From the NCBI GenBank assembly GCA_022710255.1, contig JAKLHG010000183.1, positions 1 to 7,436 on the forward strand: DNA of 7,436 nt, written 5' to 3'. The notes beneath the pieces were generated by a model. It was given only the letters and a program-made list of their open reading frames with translations, made no database searches and was not told the DNA's origin. Origin of the DNA: Candidatus Hydrogenedentota bacterium (GTDB taxonomy: Bacteria > Hydrogenedentota > Hydrogenedentia > Hydrogenedentales > CAITNO01). Shown one piece after another: positions 1-4,113 of the stretch (position 1 is its first letter; every line of letters begins with the position of its first letter). The position numbers and the translations under genes were made by a program.

Positions 1-2
1 TG

Positions 3-1139
3 CTGGGAACCGCCTGTCAGCCCTGCCCCACCTGCCAGGGCACCTGTCCTCCCTGTCCCGCGTGTCCCGCAGCGGAGCCGGCCCCTTCTCCGCCTCCCGC
101 CGCGCCCGCGGAATCCTCCATGCAGGCGCCCGTACCCGAAGCAGATGCGAATCTTGCCGCACCTGAGATCGAACTCAAGCCCTGGAATCCTGAAACCCCC
201 TATCTGGACGCGATCAAGATAGCGCCCGCCCAGTCAAAATACAGCGCGTACCTGGAGCAAAAACGGGAGTTCGGCAACTCTCCCGCATTCTATCTCGACT
301 GCGCGGATTATTTCCGGGAAGAGCAGGATGCCTCGCTGAGCCTTCGCATGCTGTCCAACATCGCGGAAATGGAACTGGAGAATGCTGCCTTATTGCGGGT
401 GCTGGCGCACCGTCTCGCCCAATGGGATCTTCTCGACCCGAGCATACGGCTTTTCGAAGCGGTGTTGAAACTGCGCGGAGAGGAACCGCAGTCCTACCGC
501 GACCTGGCCTTGGTCCTGGCCCGCCGCGCGGAAACGCAGTCTTCCGAAAAACTGAAGTCCCCCTCCGCCGCGGGTGATTTTTCGCGGGCCATCGAACTAC
601 TCTACCACGTGGTGCTGAATCGCTGGGACCGCTTTGAGGAGATTGAACTCACGGCATTGCTGGAACTCAACCGAATCATTCCCCTGGCGAAACAGGCGGG
701 CGTGACGGATATTGCCGTGGACGAGCGCCTGATAAAGCGCCTGGACCTCGACATTCGCATCGTGATGACGTGGGATGCGGACCTGACAGACCTGGACCTC
801 TGGATTACGGAACCTTCCGGGGAAAAGGCCATGTACAACCATCCCCTTACCACCATCGGCGGCAAGGTATCCAGGGATTTCACGCAGGGATACGGCCCGG
901 AAGAGTATTTACTGCGGCGCGCAATGCCGGGACTGTACAAGATCGAGACCAACTTTTTCGGCAGCTCGGCGCAGGCACTCATCGGCGCCGTCACTCTCCA
1001 GGTTGACGTGTTTACTCATTACGGCAGGCCCAATGAAGAGCGACAGTCCGTCACGTTGCGCCTGAAGGATAGCAAGGAAACCATTTCCGTGGCTGAGATC
1101 CGTTTTTTGCCTGAAAAGGCGAAAAAAACCTGGAAATAA
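3..1139 (+). CDS. TPR/DUF2135 protein, 3' part of a larger VIT/vWA-type gene (5' end outside window)
   Basis: The frame is open from the window edge through the first ATG at 120, and the residues before that ATG look coding (Cys triads, then a Pro/Ala linker), so 120 is not the true start. In visible order: two C-x2-C-x2-C triads (bases 15-65), a Pro/Ala-rich linker (to about 120), alpha-helical TPR-like repeats (about 240-700; for example the stretch EEPQSYRDLALVLARR), then a DUF2135 domain (about 750-1110) marked by MTWDADLTDLDLWITEPSGE, IGGKVSRDFTQGYGPEEY and PGLYKIETNFFG. In this family DUF2135 usually closes long proteins that carry a VIT and a von Willebrand A domain at the N-terminus; those would lie upstream. 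The role is probably surface or periplasmic protein-protein or carbohydrate contact, but the biochemical function is unknown. It ends in a Lys-rich tail and TAA. The family assignment is strong; the presence of VIT/vWA is inferred. Confidence 0.88.
   Translation: MGTACQPCPTCQGTCPPCPACPAAEPAPSPPPAAPAESSMQAPVPEADANLAAPEIELKPWNPETPYLDAIKIAPAQSKYSAYLEQKREFGNSPAFYLDCADYFREEQDASLSLRMLSNIAEMELENAALLRVLAHRLAQWDLLDPSIRLFEAVLKLRGEEPQSYRDLALVLARRAETQSSEKLKSPSAAGDFSRAIELLYHVVLNRWDRFEEIELTALLELNRIIPLAKQAGVTDIAVDERLIKRLDLDIRIVMTWDADLTDLDLWITEPSGEKAMYNHPLTTIGGKVSRDFTQGYGPEEYLLRRAMPGLYKIETNFFGSSAQALIGAVTLQVDVFTHYGRPNEERQSVTLRLKDSKETISVAEIRFLPEKAKKTWK
45..71 (+). repeat. Three tandem 9-bp units encoding Cys-Pro-Pro/Ala
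   Basis: TGTCCTCCC, TGTCCCGCG and TGTCCCGCA follow each other in frame and encode CPP-CPA-CPA. Upstream, TGT CAG CCC TGC CCC ACC TGC (15-35) forms a diverged copy. The result is six cysteines in two C-x2-C-x2-C triads immediately before a proline/alanine linker. The repeat probably arose by slippage in low-complexity coding DNA. Confidence 0.7.
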
Positions 1140-1361
1140 TGCCTTTTCACTAAGCACCAGGCCCCCTGTGACGGTTACTCAGACGGCGCGGGGTATCCCT
1201 GTATTCACGGACCCATGGCGGTGTGTTCATTCCTGTATCCGGGATAGTCCCGGACCGCGCGGTAACGCGGCGTCCATTGACCCGACCTGCAAAAAATAGT
1301 GGGGGAGCGGAGGCGGACCACAAAAAGCGCTGTGAAATCAGCAATATAGAACCGTTTGTGT
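1140..1361. other. Intergenic gap with no gene
   Basis: No reading frame here has a ribosome binding site or a recognisable product. The ORFs that cross it on the minus strand are Arg/Pro-rich and look like shadows. The only structure seen is a pair of adjoining hairpins at 1238-1270, listed separately. No clear Rho-independent terminator for the upstream gene is visible because no hairpin is followed by a T-run on the + strand. Confidence 0.6.
1238..1270. repeat. Two back-to-back inverted repeats (hairpins)
   Basis: TCCGGGA (1238-1244), loop TAG, TCCCGGA (1248-1254) is a perfect 7-bp stem. It is followed directly by CCGCG (1255-1259), loop CGGTAA, CGCGG (1266-1270), a perfect 5-bp GC stem. 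There is no T-tract after either. They could form an RNA structure at the end of the upstream transcript, a terminator without a U-run, or a protein-binding site. Confidence 0.5.
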
Positions 1362-1390
1362 TTGTCATTTGCCGGAAAGTGTTGTATACT
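1362..1390 (+). promoter_or_regulatory. Sigma-70 type promoter for the riboswitch operon
   Basis: TTGTCA (1362-1367; consensus TTGACA) and TATACT (1385-1390; consensus TATAAT) are separated by exactly 17 bp, the preferred spacing. Transcription would start near A1397, a few bases before the first helix of the riboswitch, which fits a leader designed to fold as it emerges. Confidence 0.75.
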
Positions 1391-1402
1391 TGATTCAAAG
1401 TG

Positions 1403-1508
1403 CTTTCTCCGAGACATGCCGCCTACCGGGAAGTGACAAGTACCCAGGGAACATGTCCGCCAGGCATCGCGGGAAACGGCGATACCTCCCATCTTTGGAA
1501 AGGGGAAT
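1403..1508 (+). ncRNA. Moco/Tuco-type riboswitch (molybdenum or tungsten cofactor sensing leader)
   Basis: The leader folds compactly. The closing helix is TTCTCC 1405-1410 with GGGGAA 1502-1507 (one G-U). The second helix is GACATG 1413-1418 with CATGTC 1452-1457, perfect. Inside it, CCT 1422-1424 pairs AGG 1446-1448 and GGG 1428-1430 pairs CCC 1443-1445, with GTGACAAG (1433-1440) in the loop. The third helix is AGGCATCGC 1462-1470 with GCGATACCT 1479-1487 (8 of 9 pairs). From memory, the E. coli moaA leader has the same order of landmarks: GUGACAA, then CCACCAGG, a hairpin, then CCUCCC-N4-UGGAAAGG just before the closing strand. Here these read GTGACAA, CCGCCAGG, hairpin, and CCTCCC-N4-TGGAAAGG. 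The shared landmarks, the fold and the promoter placement make the call strong. Moco versus Tuco cannot be decided by eye. Helix boundaries are my own. Confidence 0.82.
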
Positions 1509-1519
1509 GTCGACGTGGG

Positions 1520-1563
1520 CACGTTTTCTTTCCGGGAAGGGGAGAAAGAACGGTGTATTTTTT
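1520..1563 (+). terminator. Possible intrinsic terminator forming the riboswitch expression platform
   Basis: TTCTTTC (1526-1532) pairs perfectly with GAAAGAA (1544-1550). The stem can extend through CC/GG at the top (one bulge) and GCAC (1519-1522) with GTGT (1553-1556) at the base across a small internal loop. TATTTTTT follows at 1556-1563. CTTTCC (1528-1533) is also complementary to GGAAAG (1497-1502) in the aptamer's closing region, and GGAGAAAG (1541-1548) is an exact complement of CTTTCTCC (1403-1410), so mutually exclusive folds are available. The direction of control cannot be read from the sequence. Confidence 0.45.
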
Positions 1564-1564
1564 C

Positions 1565-1569
1565 AAGGA
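1565..1569 (+). promoter_or_regulatory. Ribosome binding site deciding the start at 1575
   Basis: AAGGA lies 5 nt before ATG 1575. The longer in-frame GTG start at 1515 would place 20 extra residues inside the leader and terminator region and has no suitable site. The family characteristically begins with a short strand leading into G-[IL]-D-D-T-D, which fits 1575. Confidence 0.75.
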
Positions 1570-1574
1570 TAGAG

Positions 1575-2261
1575 ATGCTTTACGTCGGACTGGATGATAC
1601 CGATATGCCCGGGACGCGGGGCACGGGGCATTTGGCCCGGGATGTGGCCGCGTGGCTGGGCGACGCGTACCCAATACGGGGCATTTCGCGCCATCAGTTG
1701 TTGTACGACAGACGGATTCCCTTCACCGCCAACAACAGTTCGAATGTCATTCAACTGGACGCGCCGGAAACGGACCGCCTGACCATTTTTGAGCGTGTTG
1801 CCGAATTTGTTCCTCCCCAGTGTCCCGAGGGAAGTGACCCGGGATTGTGTGTCGCCACGCAGGAGCAGGCCGACGGATTGTCGTTTGGCCGGCAGTGCCA
1901 GGTCGAAGTCGTCAAGGTCTCGTTGGCGGTGGACACGGCGGCCAGCCGGGACATTCTTCTGAAAAGTCTTGGGGGCACGCCTTCCGGAATGATTGGCGCC
2001 CTGGCGGGCGTATGCCTGCGGGCGTCCGGCAATGACGGACGATTTGTCCAGATTGGGACCATTCGTGATCTGACGGGCCGCGTGCCCCTGGCCGCGGTAC
2101 TGACGGCGGGTGTTGACCGTGTGCTCACGGAAGATGGCACGGAACTCCATGAAGGCGACATTGAAACAAACGACAAGGTGCGACCCGCGTTGCGAGACGG
2201 GCGGGTTACCCTGTATGTCAAACCTGTAACGCCCGGAGTATGGGAAGCCCTGAAACTATGA
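1575..2261 (+). CDS. TiaS N-terminal-like (TCKD-type) protein, riboswitch controlled
   Basis: This 228-residue protein resembles the N-terminal part of archaeal TiaS, the tRNA(Ile2) 2-agmatinylcytidine synthetase, but lacks its OB and zinc-ribbon regions; full-length TiaS is over 400 residues. Visible motifs: GLDDTD at residues 5-10; Thr17 in RGTGHLA, which aligns without gaps to the autophosphorylated Thr18 of the TiaS kinase domain as I remember that sequence; SRHQLLYDRRIPFTANNSSN (about 37-56), corresponding to the TiaS R-L-N-P-x-I-P segment; and GALAGVCLRASGNDGRF (about 140-156). Bacteria normally make this anticodon change with TilS instead, so a tRNA role is unlikely. Bacterial stand-alone relatives are to my knowledge uncharacterised. 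The preceding Moco/Tuco riboswitch suggests a kinase or nucleotide-binding role in molybdenum or tungsten cofactor metabolism (inference). It is followed after 44 nt by the membrane protein gene. Confidence 0.8.
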   Translation: MLYVGLDDTDMPGTRGTGHLARDVAAWLGDAYPIRGISRHQLLYDRRIPFTANNSSNVIQLDAPETDRLTIFERVAEFVPPQCPEGSDPGLCVATQEQADGLSFGRQCQVEVVKVSLAVDTAASRDILLKSLGGTPSGMIGALAGVCLRASGNDGRFVQIGTIRDLTGRVPLAAVLTAGVDRVLTEDGTELHEGDIETNDKVRPALRDGRVTLYVKPVTPGVWEALKL

Positions 2262-2305
2262 CATGCCCGGGGATGGCCCGGTTGACGGGATAAGGAGCAA
2301 GAACC

Positions 2306-2983
2306 ATGGAAAATAAAGACAAGGTTACCGGTAGCCAGGCGACACCCTGCGCCGAGGCCGCACTCATTCCGGAAAAAAGCGCCACAAGTGCCCGTTATCT
2401 CATCGGGACCCTGCTCGGGATACTGGTGTTCGCGGCGGCAGTCCTGATATCCGACGCTTCTCACATGAAAATGCCGGGGCATATCGTGGTGTTCTGGTTT
2501 CCGGCGCTGATGGCGGGACGCGCCCTGAGCGGCTACCGGGGCAGCGGCCTGGTGATCACCGCTCTGGGCGGCGGATTGGCCAACGTGTATCATCCGCCGG
2601 TAGGCGCCGACATGGCGGGTTTTGTGCTGGCGGCCCTGGTGGTGGAAGGTATCATGCTCCTGGCGCGTCAGGAGCCCTCGATCGTGGTCGGCATATTTAC
2701 GGGAATCGCCGCCGATTTGGGCAAACTGCTGCCGAAACTGGCTGTGATAGTGGCGGGCGGGGCGACCCCGAACCATAACCGGGCGACTCTGACCTTTATG
2801 GTTGCGTCCTATGTGCTGTTCGGCGCGGCGGCGGGCGTCCTGTATGTGGCCGGCCGCCACCTAAAACGCAGGGCGGGTGCGCGCATTTCTTCCAAAACCT
2901 CCCGGGGCGATTCGGGATTCGTGCGGGCCGGATTGCTGTTCTGGGTCTCCGTCATCAGCGTTCTGGCGGCGCTGTATGTGTAG
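2306..2983 (+). CDS. Polytopic membrane protein, ECF transporter S-component-like
   Basis: This 225-residue protein has a hydrophilic N-terminus (1-28) and about six or seven hydrophobic segments near residues 31-49, 58-75, 80-95, 102-121, 125-150, 162-183 and 206-225. It is Ala/Gly-rich with small polar breaks (GGGLANVYHPPVGAD at 88-102; ADLGKLLPK at 136-144). Size and texture match substrate-binding S components of energy-coupling factor importers, which bind vitamins or metals and borrow a shared ATPase/EcfT module. No ECF ATPase or T component is present in the window. The start is well supported by AAGGAG at 2292-2297, 8 nt before the ATG. Only 44 nt separate it from the TiaS-like gene, so both probably share the riboswitch. 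A role in uptake of molybdate, tungstate or a cofactor precursor is inferred from context. The family is not certain; a generic integral membrane protein is the alternative. Confidence 0.7.
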   Translation: MENKDKVTGSQATPCAEAALIPEKSATSARYLIGTLLGILVFAAAVLISDASHMKMPGHIVVFWFPALMAGRALSGYRGSGLVITALGGGLANVYHPPVGADMAGFVLAALVVEGIMLLARQEPSIVVGIFTGIAADLGKLLPKLAVIVAGGATPNHNRATLTFMVASYVLFGAAAGVLYVAGRHLKRRAGARISSKTSRGDSGFVRAGLLFWVSVISVLAALYV

Positions 2984-3953
2984 CCTTTTCCTTCCGGGAC
3001 GCAACGTCAGTCCCCGGAGGACCGCAGCCGGGACCCGGGGTGCCGCCGGATTTACGTTGATTGAACTGCTGGTCGTGATCGCCATCATCGGCATTCTGGC
3101 CGCTATTTTACTGCCGGCGCTGGCCCGCGCGCGTGAGGCCGCGAGGCGTAAAAGCTGCGCCAGCAACCTGAAACAGATGGGGGTCGCCATGGCCATGTAC
3201 ACCGATGAGCATAATGGGTATTTCCCGCCCAAGGCGTCCCGGATACGTTCGTTCATGGTGGCCTATGCGAGCCTGTTCCCGGAATACCTGTCCGAGGTGC
3301 GCGTGCTGGCCTGTCCTTCGGACGCACGGCGGGTGGAAGATGAACTGCTCGCCATTCAGCAGGACCTTTCCCTGACCCCCGTACAGCGGGATGATCTGTT
3401 GAGCGTCTCCTATTCCTATATTTATCTTGGATTTGTTACGCTCGCGGACAGTGACTGCGCCGGGTGGCGCTGGTATATCGAAGACCTTAAAATGAACTTC
3501 GGTGATTCGCGTGATGTCGTGGATTTTTGTAAAGATACGGTCATTCCCGACAACGTCTTCTGGCCGACGTCCCTCAGCGACCAGTACGGGCATTATCCCC
3601 AAATCGCCGCCACGGGCAGTAATGGCCAGTCTACACTTTACGCCTTGAAAGAAGGGATAGTTCGCTTTCTGATTACAGACGTCAATTCCAATACGGATGA
3701 ATTCTTTGCGGAGAGTACGGTCCCGATTATGTGGGACGCTTTTGCGCAGAGCTTCGACGGGATCACCTCCAGCAATCGCGGTTTCGGGGAAGGCGTGGCT
3801 AATTTCAATCATGTGCCGGGGGGCGCGAACGTCTTGTACATGGACGGGCATGTCGACTTTGTCCTGTACCGGACGCACTACCCGGTCACCGAATGGGTGG
3901 CCTGTGAACAAAATAATTCGCGCTTCGGCGGAGGCAACACCCATGGGCTGTAG
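2976..3953 (+). CDS. Type II secretion pseudopilin-like protein with prepilin leader and H-X9-DG type motif (DUF1559-like)
   Basis: Starting at ATG 2976 the protein has 325 residues. A basic leader of 25 residues ends in ...RGAAG, followed by F-T-L-I-E with Glu at +5, the classic prepilin peptidase and methylation site. The hydrophobic helix VVIAIIGILAAILLPALARA follows, then RKSCASNLKQMGVAMAMYTDEHNGYFPP, typical of the large pseudopilin families of Planctomycetes and Lentisphaerae relatives. The C-terminal motif NHVPGGANVLYMDGHVDF (His279 to Asp290-Gly291) is the H-X9-DG signature with one extra residue. It is expected at the inner membrane or in the periplasm after processing; its function is unknown. 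The start overlaps the stop of the upstream gene (ATGTGTAG), so translation may be coupled. The GTG at 2877 would add 33 residues encoded inside the upstream gene and gives a poorer leader, so I reject it. Confidence 0.88.
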   Translation: MCSLFLPGRNVSPRRTAAGTRGAAGFTLIELLVVIAIIGILAAILLPALARAREAARRKSCASNLKQMGVAMAMYTDEHNGYFPPKASRIRSFMVAYASLFPEYLSEVRVLACPSDARRVEDELLAIQQDLSLTPVQRDDLLSVSYSYIYLGFVTLADSDCAGWRWYIEDLKMNFGDSRDVVDFCKDTVIPDNVFWPTSLSDQYGHYPQIAATGSNGQSTLYALKEGIVRFLITDVNSNTDEFFAESTVPIMWDAFAQSFDGITSSNRGFGEGVANFNHVPGGANVLYMDGHVDFVLYRTHYPVTEWVACEQNNSRFGGGNTHGL

Positions 3954-4100
3954 ATGCAGGCACTTGCGGTCATTTCTTCGCTGAATGGCGTTGAACTTGA
4001 CGCCTTTGATCCGTCGGATCAAACCGATATGACCGATCAGCCTGATGTACAACGCATTTCTCGCGGCATTTTAGTCGTGTCAGATGCCAGCGTTAACTAA
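3954..4100 (+). CDS. Possible 48-residue ORF following the pseudopilin stop in the same frame
   Basis: The stop TAG of the pseudopilin is followed at once by ATG and 48 sense codons in the same frame, ending at TAA 4098-4100, right before the next gene's Shine-Dalgarno site. The predicted peptide is acidic (VELDAFDPSDQTDMTDQPD) and unrecognised. It could be a translationally re-initiated small protein, an amber read-through extension, or a remnant of a longer pseudopilin C-terminus. No independent ribosome binding site is visible, and chance remains plausible. Confidence 0.25.
   Translation: MQALAVISSLNGVELDAFDPSDQTDMTDQPDVQRISRGILVVSDASVN
4005..4023. repeat. Perfect 8-bp inverted repeat with 3-nt loop
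   Basis: TTTGATCC (4005-4012), GTC, GGATCAAA (4016-4023). It lies 52 bases after the pseudopilin stop and 90 before the next start. It lacks a downstream T-run, so it is a weak terminator candidate or an operator-like site; it also falls inside the small in-frame ORF. Confidence 0.5.
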
Positions 4101-4105
4101 GGAGG
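4099..4105 (+). promoter_or_regulatory. Strong Shine-Dalgarno site deciding the start at 4114
   Basis: AAGGAGG sits 8 nt before ATG 4114. The in-frame ATG at 4084 lies upstream of this site and would translate through it, so 4114 is the start. Confidence 0.9.
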
Positions 4106-4113
4106 ACATAATC

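Noticed and set aside
120..1139. ATG at 120 as the true start of the DUF2135 gene
   Set aside because: The same frame is open and coding-like back to the window edge, there is no ribosome binding site before 120, and family members are much longer.
1515..1574. GTG start at 1515 for the TiaS-like gene
   Set aside because: It lies in the riboswitch expression platform, adds 20 residues not typical of the family, and ATG 1575 has its own AAGGA site.
1751..2860. 369-codon minus-strand ORF across the TiaS-like and membrane genes
   Set aside because: Composition (His/Arg/Gln-rich) and lack of a ribosome binding site or motif mark it as a shadow of the + strand genes.
2877..2975. GTG start at 2877 for the pseudopilin
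   Set aside because: It would overlap the membrane protein gene by about 107 bases; ATG 2976 gives a normal-length basic prepilin leader.
3985..4030. TTGAAC/TTGACG as a -35 element for the 960-residue protein gene
   Set aside because: No acceptable -10 hexamer lies at 16-18 bp from either.
3108..4052. 314-codon minus-strand ORF opposite the pseudopilin
   Set aside because: It mirrors the pseudopilin coding frame and has no recognisable domains.
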